In this document: positions 9,833-18,833 of the stretch, piece by piece | Position numbering within the stretch: position 1 is the stretch's first letter | Layout: each line of letters starts with the position of its first letter | Assembly: GCF_014126615.1 (NCBI RefSeq) | Contig: NZ_CP059897.1 | Span: 620,001 to 684,000, forward strand | DNA from: Ciceribacter thiooxidans | Lineage (GTDB): Bacteria > Pseudomonadota > Alphaproteobacteria > Rhizobiales > Rhizobiaceae | Length of the DNA stretch: 64,000 nt | Direction: 5' to 3' | Notes under the pieces: model-generated | Told to the model about the DNA's origin: nothing | The model's database searches: none | Seen by the model: the letters and a program-made list of their open reading frames with translations, nothing else | Translations under genes and position numbers: made by a program

Positions 9833-11044
9833 ATGGCCACGAAGATGAAGGCGAGCATGCGACTTGCGATGTGGACCTATTCCTGGGACATCCAGGATCA
9901 GGGTCTGGACCGGCTGACTGTCGAATTGCGCGACCGGGCGGGTTTGAACAACGTCAGTCTGGCGACCTCCTATCATGCCGGCCATTTCCTGCAACCGAGA
10001 AGCCCCGGCCGGAAATCCTATTTCCCGGAAGACGGCACCGTCTACTATCGCCCCCAGGCGAAGCTCTGGGAGCAAAAGCGCATCCAGCCGCTCATGGCGC
10101 GCAACGTCGCCGCGCGGGGTGATATGCTGGACACCCTGATCAGGGCTCGTGATGAGGGCGGCATGTCCGTTTCCTGCTGGACGGTATGCCTTCACAATAC
10201 GCGCCTCGGTCTGCTTCATCCCGGCGATGTCACACGCAATGCATTCGGCGATCCCAATCCGTTCAATCTCTGCCCGTCGAGCCCTGCCGCCCGCGACTAT
10301 GTCGCGACGATGGTGCGGGATATCACCAGCCGCTATAAGCCAGACATGGTTGAACTCGAAAGCCCGAACTTCATGGGCTTCCTGCACGGCTTCCACCATG
10401 AGAAGGACGGCGTCGGCCTGACGCCTGAGGACGATTTCCTGTTTTCCCTCTGCTTCTGCGACCATTGCCGCACGGCCACCATGCGCGTCGGGATCAACAT
10501 CGACGGTGCGCGGAAGGTCGTTCGCAAGTTTCTCGCAGAGGCCTGCGAGCGCGCGGTTCCCGAAGTTCAGTTCGCGGACTTTCCGGAAAAAGGCATTTCC
10601 GCCTTTCGCGACTATCCCGATCTATATGCCTTCCTCGCCTGGCGTACCGAGCCCGTCACCAGCCTTGTTCGCGAAATCCGCGAGCAGGCCGACGAGGCCA
10701 GCAAGATCGTGCTGATCGATCTCAAGGACGGTTGGATCGGCGGCGTGGACCTTGCTGCTGTCGGCAAGGTGTGCGACGGCGCCATTCTCTGCGGCTATGA
10801 CATGGAAGTGGACGACATCGCGGCTCTTATGAGGAACGGCCGCGACATCCTCGGTCCGGACAAATATCTGGGAGTGGGCTTTCGGGTGTTCTATCCGGAA
10901 ATGCGCGGAGCCGATGACCTTGCCTTGCGAGCAGAGGCCGCCCGAGCGGGCGGCGCCGACGGCATCAATTTCTACAATTACGGGCTGATCCCAAAGGCGC
11001 GGCTCGACTGGGTCCGCAAGGCCGTTACCCGTCTCCGAGCGTGA
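9833..11044 (+). CDS. Uncharacterised protein with CxxC, possible TIM-barrel hydrolase
   Basis: I do not recognise a named family. The product is about 403 residues, has no signal peptide and is probably cytoplasmic. The order of alternating strands and helices, a central VELESPNFMGF segment with Glu, the cysteine pair in LCFCDHCRT, a late VLIDLKDGW strand and the closing GGADGINFYNYG segment look like an (alpha/beta)8 barrel of the kind found in putative glycoside hydrolases. Starts at 9824 (TTG), 9833 (ATG) and 9845 (ATG) are possible; 9833 is chosen with modest confidence. It is third in the SDR/OCD operon and its stop is three bases from the convergent D-aminoacylase stop. A pathway-specific hydrolase or isomerase is plausible. 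Confidence 0.7.
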   Translation: MATKMKASMRLAMWTYSWDIQDQGLDRLTVELRDRAGLNNVSLATSYHAGHFLQPRSPGRKSYFPEDGTVYYRPQAKLWEQKRIQPLMARNVAARGDMLDTLIRARDEGGMSVSCWTVCLHNTRLGLLHPGDVTRNAFGDPNPFNLCPSSPAARDYVATMVRDITSRYKPDMVELESPNFMGFLHGFHHEKDGVGLTPEDDFLFSLCFCDHCRTATMRVGINIDGARKVVRKFLAEACERAVPEVQFADFPEKGISAFRDYPDLYAFLAWRTEPVTSLVREIREQADEASKIVLIDLKDGWIGGVDLAAVGKVCDGAILCGYDMEVDDIAALMRNGRDILGPDKYLGVGFRVFYPEMRGADDLALRAEAARAGGADGINFYNYGLIPKARLDWVRKAVTRLRA

Positions 11045-11047
11045 CAG

Positions 11048-12640
11048 TCAGATCACGCGGCCAGGACGGATTCCCGTCAGCCTCCCGTCGGCAACGACCG
11101 CCCTTCCGTTGACCCAGAGATGGGAAATACCGGTGGCCATTTCCGTCGATCGCTCAAAGGTCGCGCGATCGGCGATGTCATCGGAAAACAGCACCAGATC
11201 GGCTGCCATGCGGGGCCGGACGACGCCGCGATCCAGCAGCGAAAATCGCTGGGCGGCAACCGATGTCATCCTCCGAACGGCATCCTCGATCCCGAACCAT
11301 TTCCTGTCCCGCCGAAGCGGCCCCGCAATGCGCGGAAAAGTCCCGAACGCCCGCGGATGAGGCCTGGATCCCGGGCGTGGCAAGCCATCCGAGCCCGCCA
11401 TGTAAAGGCGATGGCAACAGGCGCATTTCAGGTCGTCCTCGTCGAGCTGGAACAGGATGATGCCTGTTTGGCCATCATCCTCCAGAATGAAACGGAGCAT
11501 GAGGTCGAACGGCTCAACAGAAACCCGCTCCGCCGCGGCTTGCATGTCCAGTCCCTCGAAGTTTTTCAACGCGTCGATGCCGATCGCTGAAAGTTGTACG
11601 TTTTCCCACCCGATCAGGGACACCTTGCTCTGGCTGTCGAATTCCGGGCCTCCCTGATTGACCCAGCGCCGCAGGAGTTCCCGGAAGGACTCATCTTCGA
11701 GCCGCTTCTTGAGGGCTTCGAGGCCGCCATCCATCGTGGCCGGCGGCAGCAATTGCAGGATCCAGGTGCTGCCCGCCGGATAGGGATACATGTCGAAACT
11801 GATGTCGACGCCCTCCTGGCGCATGGCCTCCAGCCTGTCCAGAGCAACCGGGATTTGGCCCCAATTGGGCCGTCCCGCCGACTGAAGGTGCGAGAGGAGC
11901 CCAGCGGCCCCCGACAGACGCAGAATGTCGGCGAACTCCTCCATTGCCGGAAGCAGTCCCGCCTCATAGGCGCGGATATGGGCTGCGAGGACCTTGCCGT
12001 GGCGGCGGACGACGCCGGCGAGCGCTACCATCTCAGTCATGTCGCCGAATGCGCTCGGGGGATAAACGAGTCCGAGAGACAGACCCGCCGCGCCTTGCGA
12101 GAGCTGGACGTCTAGCATCGCACACATCGTGTTGATCTCGCTTTCGCTCGCGTGCCTGCGATCGTGCCCCAAAATCGCTAGGCGCAAAGCTGCGTGGCCG
12201 ACAAGGGACACGAGATTGAGGGCAATTCCCTGACCTTCCAGTCGCTCGCGATAGGACTGCAGATCATCGAAGATCTCGCGGTCTTCGGTGTGGCCGAGCA
12301 GTCCCGAAAAGTGCCGTCGCAGGTTCTCCCGTGACGTATCGACGGCCGGATAGAGCGAGAAGGAACAGTTTCCCACGACAATGCTGGTGACACCCTGGAA
12401 GGCCTTTTCCGGCCGGTCCGGCTCGCGCAGGAATATAAGGTCGTCGTGGCAGTGGGCATCGATGAAGCCAGGCGCGAGATAGCGATCCGCGCCTTCGACG
12501 ACGATGTCCGCCGCTTCTCGTGGAAAGTCCGTCCCGATTCGCGAGATGTGACCCTCATCGATCAGCACATCTCCACGATACCACGGCGAACCGGTTCCAT
12601 CGATAATGCGAACACTTCGGATTAGCGTCCGATCAGTCAT
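11048..12640 (-). CDS. N-acyl-D-amino-acid deacylase (D-aminoacylase, amidohydrolase)
   Basis: The 530-residue protein is an amidohydrolase-superfamily D-aminoacylase, which removes the acyl group from N-acyl-D-amino acids. GFIDAHCHDD gives the HxH-Asp metal ligands near residue 70. Later metal-site regions include LVGHAALR and AHIRAYEAG, and MAGSDGLPRP holds the late active-site Asp. The ATG at 12640 follows AGGGAGA and fits the family start, whereas the open frame goes to 12700. This gene is the clearest sign that the locus handles D-amino-acid derivatives. It converges tail to tail with the unknown gene ending at 11044. Confidence 0.88.
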   Translation of the reverse strand: MTDRTLIRSVRIIDGTGSPWYRGDVLIDEGHISRIGTDFPREAADIVVEGADRYLAPGFIDAHCHDDLIFLREPDRPEKAFQGVTSIVVGNCSFSLYPAVDTSRENLRRHFSGLLGHTEDREIFDDLQSYRERLEGQGIALNLVSLVGHAALRLAILGHDRRHASESEINTMCAMLDVQLSQGAAGLSLGLVYPPSAFGDMTEMVALAGVVRRHGKVLAAHIRAYEAGLLPAMEEFADILRLSGAAGLLSHLQSAGRPNWGQIPVALDRLEAMRQEGVDISFDMYPYPAGSTWILQLLPPATMDGGLEALKKRLEDESFRELLRRWVNQGGPEFDSQSKVSLIGWENVQLSAIGIDALKNFEGLDMQAAAERVSVEPFDLMLRFILEDDGQTGIILFQLDEDDLKCACCHRLYMAGSDGLPRPGSRPHPRAFGTFPRIAGPLRRDRKWFGIEDAVRRMTSVAAQRFSLLDRGVVRPRMAADLVLFSDDIADRATFERSTEMATGISHLWVNGRAVVADGRLTGIRPGRVI

Positions 12641-13711
12641 GCGTTTCTCCCTAAGCGGAACTTTTTCAGTAATCGCCCTTGGGCGGATATTCGTCCGCAA
12701 CCTCCGGTCCGGACCTCAGAGTGCTGCCGCCGCATTCATTCCAACGTGCAGACGCGGATCTGCAAGCCGGCCTCGGTCCAAGCGCTTGCCGGCGAATTCT
12801 CGGGGTCGATCGAGGCGTCACGGGCGGCATCAAGCGTGTCGAAGTGGGTGAAGTTGGGAAGAAGGGTGTTGACGGCAAGCGACTTCGACGTGTCGGCGCC
12901 TCTCCCAATAGCCTCGGCACTGTGTTCTGCTTGGCAAAATTCGGTGTCAGTGACGACAACGACGGTCGTCGGGGGAGGTCTTGCATTGCGGAAGCACCTA
13001 CAGATTTGTATCGGTTGGCATGGCGCCGAAGCAGAACAGCGGGTCGAACCAGAGTATGGTGGCCCGCATTTCTGGGGAAATGCGGAATACACATAGATCA
13101 CGTAGAATGGTGCATGGGCCGCGGAGCGTTCATGTCTGAATTGTCCGCCTTGGCGAGGATAGTAGTTCCTAGAAGATTGAAGCGCATACAGATGCGACCG
13201 TGGCCCGGCTCGTTGATAGCTGGGACAGGACCTTGTTCGAGCCTCGCGATTGAGGGCATCACGGTCAGCAAGTCTGCGTTACATCGGACCTTGGTCGGTA
13301 GGGGCCGACACCTGGAGGAAAAACTTGGCCACGCGGGACATGGCTGAGCCGCCCGAATGTTGATGACGATTCCCAATCAGAGTTCCCTGGCGAAAGCATT
13401 CGAAAAGGTCGACGCCTTCGGCCAGAAGAAGGAGTCATCCCTTGACGATCGGGTCGTCGCTTCTCGGCGTCGTCATCAAGCTGGTCGGAAGTCTGCCCTC
13501 TATGATTGGCGGGTTCATCCGGTGCGGCCGCGGCAACGCCTTTGCAGTCTTCGGCAGGAACCGGAATTCCTTTTGGTGATGGCCGCTCGCTCCTTCGTTG
13601 GAACGCTCATCGGAGGTCGACCTTTCGGATGGGTACCTGCGGCAGTCTTGCTTCCGTTGTTGGTAACGAGCCCCATTGTCTCTGCTATGAACGTCTGGTG
13701 GCAAGATGATG
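12641..13711. other. Gene-poor region of about 1.1 kb
   Basis: I find no recognisable gene between the D-aminoacylase start and the ArsR promoter. Several short overlapping open frames on both strands (for example minus-strand 12736-13101 and plus-strand 12679-13347) lack ribosome sites, conserved motifs and convincing amino-acid composition. The stretch also has less strict codon structure than its neighbours. It may hold decayed gene fragments and marks the junction between the catabolic and arsenic-type loci. The first 100 bases must include the promoter of the D-aminoacylase gene. Confidence 0.5.
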
Positions 13712-13733
13712 TATTTCGATGAATGTCGAAATA
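13712..13733. promoter_or_regulatory. Probable ArsR operator (perfect dyad)
   Basis: TATTTCGA-TGAATG-TCGAAATA is a perfect 8-bp inverted repeat with a 6-base centre, located 40 bases upstream of the ArsR-family start. ArsR-family proteins commonly bind AT-rich 12-2-12-like dyads in their own promoters, so autoregulation of the arsR-flavoprotein-MFS operon is likely. The spacing places it over or next to the expected core promoter. Confidence 0.75.
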
Positions 13734-13772
13734 GCCATTGACAGCCTCGCTCAAACTGCATAGCGTATTTCC

Positions 13773-14093
13773 ATGATTATCGAAGAAGCAGCATCACAAC
13801 TGGAGGCGCTGGGAAATCCCTCCCGGTTGAATATCTACCGGGTGCTCGTGAGGGCGGGGCGCGACGGCATCGCCGTCGGTCATCTCCAGGAGCGCATCGG
13901 CATCCCGGCGTCGACCTTGTCCCACCACCTCAAACGGCTGGTGGAGGCGGGTCTCGCATCACAGGAGAGACAAGCGACGACGTTGATCTGCCGGGCAGAC
14001 TATCCGACCATGCAGTCGCTGATCGGCTTTCTCGTGGATGAGTGCTGCGCGGACGAGAAATGTTGCGGCGAGCAGGAGGAAGAGGTGGTGTGA
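13773..14093 (+). CDS. arsR: ArsR-family metalloid-responsive repressor
   Basis: This 106-residue winged-helix repressor has the ArsR helix-turn-helix (IGIPASTLSHHLKRLVEAGL). The usual alpha-3 metal box ELCVCD is absent; instead the C-terminal tail has vicinal cysteines, ECCADEKCCGEQ. C-terminal cysteine pairs form the As(III)/Sb(III) site in some alphaproteobacterial ArsR types, so sensing through this tail is a reasonable inference. It leads an operon with a flavoprotein and an MFS transporter, and a perfect dyad lies just upstream. Confidence 0.85.
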   Translation: MIIEEAASQLEALGNPSRLNIYRVLVRAGRDGIAVGHLQERIGIPASTLSHHLKRLVEAGLASQERQATTLICRADYPTMQSLIGFLVDECCADEKCCGEQEEEVV

Positions 14094-14152
14094 CGCCTCT
14101 TTTTTTACGCCGGTAATTCTATAATTCTAGAACTATGGAAAAGGAGGGCATG

Positions 14153-15556
14153 ATGTCTGCCAGATCAGAACTTCCCGTGGCGGTCGTAGGTGCGGGGCCG
14201 GTCGGGCTTGCGACGGCCGCACGCCTCGTTGAACGCGGCATCGAGCCCATTGTCTTCGAGAAGGGCGGTTCCGTTGGCGCTTCTCTGCTGGAATGGGGGC
14301 ACGTCCGTGTCTTCTCGCCCTGGCGATACAATATCGATGACGCCGCACGCCGCCTCCTCGAGGCCGAAGGCTGGAAAGCCCCAAATCCAGACGCTCTGCC
14401 GAATGGAAAGGAGATCATCGAGAACTATCTGGTGCCTTTGTCGAGGGTCGCTCCAATCCGCCGGGCCGTCAGGCTGCGCGCGACGGTGACGGCAGTGACT
14501 CGGAAGGGATTGGACAAGGCGGCTTCGCGAGGGCGGGATACGGCGGCATTCGTTGTGCGATACCTCGACGGTGGCATCGAGCGGGAGGTGGATGTGCGCG
14601 CCGTCATCGACGCCTCCGGCACGTGGAACCAGCCGAACCCGATGGGCGTGGATGGGCTCGCGGTCGCGGGCGAGCGCCAGACGACCAGGATCTCCTACGG
14701 TATTCCGGACGTCACCGGGATGCGCCGCGGCACGTTCGCGGGAAAACGGACCCTCGTCGTCGGCAGCGGCCACTCGGCGATCAACACGGCCCTCGCGCTC
14801 ATGGAGCTGCAGCAATCCGATCCGGAGACGGAGATTTTCTGGGCGCTCCGCCAGAGTGGCGTCGACCGTCTGCTCGGCGGGGGCCTGAACGATCAGCTCC
14901 CCGAACGCGGCGCGCTCGGCCTTGCCGCGAAGAAGGCCATGGACGAGGGCAAGCTCAGTATGCTGACGGGGTTTGCCGCCCGTGCCGTCCAGGAGGACGG
15001 GGAGCAGGTGACGGTGCTTGCGGCTGCCGGCGGACGGGAGATCCGCTTAGTCGTTGACAACGTCGTGGTGGCGACGGGATTCCGGCCGGCCTTCGACTTC
15101 CTTCGCGAACTCCGCATCGGGATTGATCCCGCGATCGAGGCGCCGCCAGCGCTGGCTCCGCTCATCGACCCGAACCTGCATTCGTGCGGCACCGTCCCTC
15201 CGCATGGCGTGGAAGAGCTTTCCCATCCCGAAAAGGACTTCTACATTGTCGGCATGAAGTCGTACGGACGCGCGCCCACGTTCCTGATGAAGACCGGCTA
15301 CGAGCAGGCCCGCTCTGTCGTCGCGGAGATCGCTGGCGACCACGAGGCAGCCCGGCGGGTGGAACTGGTACTTCCAGAAACAGGCGTCTGTTCCGCCGGC
15401 GTCAAGTCGGCCGTGTCGTCCGGCTGCTGCGGCGGGCCGTCGACCACACGTGAGGACGCATGCTGCGAGGCGGACACTGTGGCGAAGGACGAAGGCAAAG
15501 CAGGCTGCGGCTGCGGTGCGAAGGCCCCGACGGAAAGGGCGGTCGAGAGATTGTGA
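14153..15556 (+). CDS. FAD/NAD(P) flavoprotein monooxygenase (ArsO-like) with Cys-rich tail
   Basis: The 467-residue product has an FAD-binding GAGPVGLATAAR motif at the N-terminus, a second dinucleotide motif VVGSGHSAIN in the middle and an ATGFRP segment typical of flavin-containing monooxygenase-like proteins. The last 60 residues carry cysteine clusters (SGCCGGP, DACCEAD, GCGCGAK) suited to binding metalloids. Similar proteins in ars operons are called ArsO, whose reaction is not well established. ATG at 14153 is chosen because AAGGAGGG ends four bases before it; 14135 and 14150 are alternatives. The stop overlaps the GTG start of the MFS gene (GTGA), so the two are translationally coupled. 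Confidence 0.8.
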   Translation: MSARSELPVAVVGAGPVGLATAARLVERGIEPIVFEKGGSVGASLLEWGHVRVFSPWRYNIDDAARRLLEAEGWKAPNPDALPNGKEIIENYLVPLSRVAPIRRAVRLRATVTAVTRKGLDKAASRGRDTAAFVVRYLDGGIEREVDVRAVIDASGTWNQPNPMGVDGLAVAGERQTTRISYGIPDVTGMRRGTFAGKRTLVVGSGHSAINTALALMELQQSDPETEIFWALRQSGVDRLLGGGLNDQLPERGALGLAAKKAMDEGKLSMLTGFAARAVQEDGEQVTVLAAAGGREIRLVVDNVVVATGFRPAFDFLRELRIGIDPAIEAPPALAPLIDPNLHSCGTVPPHGVEELSHPEKDFYIVGMKSYGRAPTFLMKTGYEQARSVVAEIAGDHEAARRVELVLPETGVCSAGVKSAVSSGCCGGPSTTREDACCEADTVAKDEGKAGCGCGAKAPTERAVERL

Positions 15557-16766
15557 AGTCGTCCGAAGCAAGACTGCCGGTCCGGGCGCTTGCCGGGCTG
15601 GGTGCCACGCAGATCATCGGCTACGGCACGCTCTATTATTGCCTGAGCATTCTCGTGCCCGACATCGCGCGCGACCTCGCGGTGTCGGAGCAGGAGGTCT
15701 ATGGAATGTTCTCCGTCGCCCTGCTCGTCGGGGCCTTCGCTGCGCCCATGTCCGGCAGGCTTGCGGACCGGTGGGGTGCCGGAAGGGTGATGGCCACCGG
15801 CTCCTGCGGCGCGGCGCTCACCCTGGTCCTTGCCGCGCTTTCGACAGGACCCGCGACCTTCGCGCTTGCGCTGACGATGATGCAGGTCGTCTCCGCAGGC
15901 GTCCTCTATTCCACCGCCTTCACGGCGATCGTGCAGGCGGGGGACGGCGGGCGCAGACGTCCATCGTGCATCTCACGCTGATTGCTGGCTTCGCGTCGTC
16001 CCTTTTCTGGCCACTGACCTCATGGCTGCATGCCCGGATGCCCTGGCAGGACGTCCTGCTGCTCTACGCGGCGCTGCATGTCCTCGTCTGTCTTCCCGTG
16101 CACCTCGGCATTGCCCGCCTTACATCTGGCGCCGTGATGGCGGCGCGCGCGGCTCCCTCCGAAGAGGCAAGGCGCCCGGCAGCGAACGGAAAGCTGGTCT
16201 TCCTCCTGATGCTCCTCGGCTTCGCCATCGAAGGTTACGCACTGTCCGCCATGCTGGTCCACATGGTGCCGCTTACGCAGGCGCTGGGCCTCGGGACGGC
16301 AGGGCTTCTGATCGCCTCCCTGTTCGGCCCCGCGCAGGTCGCCAGCCGGCTGCTAAACCTGTTGTTAGGCGGCGGCCTTTCCCAGTCCCGGCTCGCGGTC
16401 ATCGCGGCCGTCTTGATGCCGATCGGGATCGTGATCCTGCTTTCCACGACGCCGTGGTTCGCGGGGGCGGTGATCTTCGCCATATGCATGGGACTGGGCT
16501 CCGGCCTGACGAGCATCGTCGGAGGAACCTTGCCGCTCGAACTCTTCGGGCGGCAGGGCTACGGCAGCAGGATGGGATGGGGTACGACGGCCAAGCAGGT
16601 GACGTCGGCCGTCGCGCCGGTCATGATGTCGATATCCATGGCGGGGATCGGCGTGCACGGCGCGCTCTGGGTCGTCATGGCGGTGGGTCTGGCGGGCGCC
16701 GGTGCGTTTGCGCTTATCCCTCTGGTTTCCAGAGCGCCGGACGGGCCGGCGGCTATACCGTCCTGA
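15553..16766 (+). pseudogene. MFS efflux transporter of the ars operon, single-base frameshift
   Basis: Two frames together encode one 12-helix major facilitator of about 404 residues. The first frame (GTG at 15553) reads through helices 1-5 and stops at 15981; the second continues from SIVHLTLIAGF to 16766. Adding one G to the five-G run at 15939-15943 joins them as VQAGGRRAQTSIV with no other change. The neighbours make a metalloid or organoarsenical exporter likely; ArsK of Agrobacterium is an MFS protein of this type, but I cannot prove orthology. Either the gene is inactivated or, more likely given five similar cases nearby, a base was missed in sequencing. Confidence 0.82.
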
Positions 16767-16985
16767 TCGAACCTTCACCTCCTCCGAGGAGCGCCATGGC
16801 CGTGGAAACCGGCATCCCGGTTCTCTTGAGCCCGGGAAGGCTCTCAACGGGTGCGCCCCTGGATCTCGCCGGACCCTGATCGGGATTGCACCGGTCCTCA
16901 TCGTGAAGGTGAGACACCGGCTGTCGCCTTGTCTGCCGGACGCTGCAAGTGTCCCCGGCTCTCCATTGCAGAGCCCGGATCTGGA

Positions 16986-17723
16986 TCAAGTGTCGATCCT
17001 GATCCGCATCGTTCGCTTCGGGAACACGCCGTGGCCATAGAGGATGGGGGTGCCGGCGCTGTCAGTGTCGACATAGGTCATGATCATGACCGGAAGGGAA
17101 ACTGAGACACCGAGTGCCGCGGCCTCGCGCGGTCGCGGCATGCGGCAGTCGATCCACGTCGATGCGCGGAAGAAGGCATCGACGCCGAACCTGGCCAGCG
17201 CCTGCGTGAAGCTCGCAGTCTCGCCGAAGGCCGCGGCGATCCCGTCGAACCGCTGCTTGGCGAACATGTGATAGCCGTAGGTGGCGATGCCGGGGCCAAC
17301 CGTGCGCAAGGTCTCGGTCACAACCAGCGGCGTGCCGACCTCCAGCTTCAGGGTGCGGGCGATCGCCTGATTGGCCGGCTGCTCGTAGCTGTCGAGCAGG
17401 CGTCCGCCACGTCCGCCGTCGAAGCGCTTCTCCACTTCGCTCCACTTGGCGTTTCGGTCGAGCCTATATTCGAACGGCTCGTCGGCGACGAAGACGCCTT
17501 TACCTTGATGCGCCTTGACGATGCCCTTCTGCGCGAGGCTGGCAAGCGCCTGCCGCACCGTATGACGATTAACGCCGTACTTTGCCGTCAGTTCATGCTC
17601 GCTCGGCAGCCGTTCGCCGGCGTCATACACGCCCGTCTGTACATCGACCTCCAGATCCGCCTCGATTTGCCGCCATACCGGCAGTTCCCGGTCCCGCCAG
17701 ACGGGATTTTTCGAAATGTCCAT
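16986..17723 (-). CDS. GntR/HutC-family regulator, PhnF-like
   Basis: This 245-residue repressor has an N-terminal GntR winged helix (RLPSEHELTAKYGVNRHTVR, then QGKGVFVA) and a C-terminal UTRA ligand domain, matching PhnF-type regulators of phosphonate or phosphate-ester use. The ATG at 17723 (MDISKNPVW) is preferred over an upstream in-frame start at 17807. The gene is divergent from a peptide/opine-type ABC operon that contains a phosphoesterase. The most economical reading is that it senses the imported phosphorus compound, or a product of it, and represses that operon from sites in the shared 165-base intergenic region. Confidence 0.85.
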   Translation of the reverse strand: MDISKNPVWRDRELPVWRQIEADLEVDVQTGVYDAGERLPSEHELTAKYGVNRHTVRQALASLAQKGIVKAHQGKGVFVADEPFEYRLDRNAKWSEVEKRFDGGRGGRLLDSYEQPANQAIARTLKLEVGTPLVVTETLRTVGPGIATYGYHMFAKQRFDGIAAAFGETASFTQALARFGVDAFFRASTWIDCRMPRPREAAALGVSVSLPVMIMTYVDTDSAGTPILYGHGVFPKRTMRIRIDT

Positions 17724-17846
17724 TCGCTGACCCTTGCCTGCCCGAATCCACCGCGCCGCTCCGGCATATTCCTTGGTTGCTCGGCCCTTCCAGCGATCCT
17801 CGACCACGTCACAAAAAAATCATGTGCCGGCAACATCGCTGTAACA

Positions 17847-17869
17847 GAACATGTTCATACAGTCTAGAC
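17847..17869. promoter_or_regulatory. Candidate operators between phnF-like gene and ABC operon
   Basis: Two perfect palindromes lie 6 bases apart just before the permease gene: GAACATGTTC at 17847-17856 and GTCTAGAC at 17862-17869. HutC/PhnF-type regulators bind dyads of the GT-N-TA-N-AC kind, which the second resembles. Their position 20-42 bases upstream of the permease start suits repression. Confidence 0.6.
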
Positions 17870-17888
17870 AAGTTGCGAGGTGAAGCGA

Positions 17889-18818
17889 ATGCTCGAATTC
17901 GTCGTCAGCAGAGTGTTGCGTACAGGCCTGACCGTCGCCGTCATCGTTACGGCGGTGTTCTTTGCCACCCGGCTCTCCGGCAATGCAATCGACTTTCTCG
18001 CCGGCGAAGGGCTCGGCGCGAAGGATCGCCAGTTGCTGATCGAATACTATGGGCTCGACGGATCCTACGGCGAACAGTTCGTCCGCTATCTGGCTTCGTT
18101 GGCCGACGGCAATTTCGGCCTATCGCTGATCGAGCGGCGTCCAGTGGCACAGATCTTCGCCGAGCGCGTATGGCCATCGCTCCAGCTCATGATCGGCGCA
18201 GTGGGGCTGACGCTGTTGGTCTCCGTGCCTGCGGGCATAGCCGCCGCGATCTACCGCAATTCCTGGATCGGAAATGCGATCATGGGTGGTGCCTTCTTCG
18301 GCTACGCCATTCCCAATTTCGTCCTGGCGATACTGTTGTTGCTTGTCTTCTCCTTTTGGTTGGGCTGGTTGCCCTCGACCGGCAACTCCACCTGGCTGCA
18401 TTTCGTCATGCCGGTCACCGCGCTTTCGACCTTCTACATCGCCGGTATGACCCGCTTCATCCGAAACGCCATGCTGGACGTGCTGAACCAGGAATATCTG
18501 CGTACTGCGCGGGCAAAAGGGCTGCCGGAGCGGGTTGTCATCCTCAAGCATGCGCTTCGCAACGCCAACATTACCATCCTCTCGGTGCTGGGTCTGCAGA
18601 TTGCCGGTCTGGTGGCAGCCGGCAGCGTCGTCATCGAGACGGTGTTCTCCTGGCGTGGCATTGGAGAACTTCTGGTCTCCTCGGCCATTCGCCGGGACTA
18701 TCCGGTTCTGCAGTTCGGCGTGCTTGCCGTCGCCCTCGCCGTCATCGTCATCAACCTGCTGGTCGACCTCGCATACGGCCTTGCAGATCCGAGGGTACGC
18801 CTCGGAAGGAACGCTTGA
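17889..18818 (+). CDS. Peptide/opine-type ABC permease (DppB-like)
   Basis: The 309-residue inner-membrane protein has the DppB/OppB permease architecture, with a long first periplasmic loop, six membrane segments and an EAA-type loop (ARAKGLPERVVILKHALRNA). The ATG at 17889 is chosen over the GTG at 17880 because GCGAGG precedes it by 8 bases. It is the first gene of an operon: permease, permease, binding protein, phosphoesterase, fused ATPase. Family C importers of this kind carry peptides, opines, nickel, and in agrobacteria also sugar phosphodiesters. Confidence 0.9.
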   Translation: MLEFVVSRVLRTGLTVAVIVTAVFFATRLSGNAIDFLAGEGLGAKDRQLLIEYYGLDGSYGEQFVRYLASLADGNFGLSLIERRPVAQIFAERVWPSLQLMIGAVGLTLLVSVPAGIAAAIYRNSWIGNAIMGGAFFGYAIPNFVLAILLLLVFSFWLGWLPSTGNSTWLHFVMPVTALSTFYIAGMTRFIRNAMLDVLNQEYLRTARAKGLPERVVILKHALRNANITILSVLGLQIAGLVAAGSVVIETVFSWRGIGELLVSSAIRRDYPVLQFGVLAVALAVIVINLLVDLAYGLADPRVRLGRNA

Positions 18819-18833
18819 GAAAGGCTGGCAAAG

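Noticed and set aside
12679..13347. 222-codon plus-strand frame in the gene-poor region
   Set aside because: No ribosome site, no motif, arginine-rich random composition and overlapping frames on both strands.
14114..14129. Tandem TAATTCTA repeat between arsR and the flavoprotein gene
   Set aside because: Two copies of an 8-base AT-rich unit inside an operon are too short to call an operator, though TTCTAGAA at 14125-14132 partly overlaps it.
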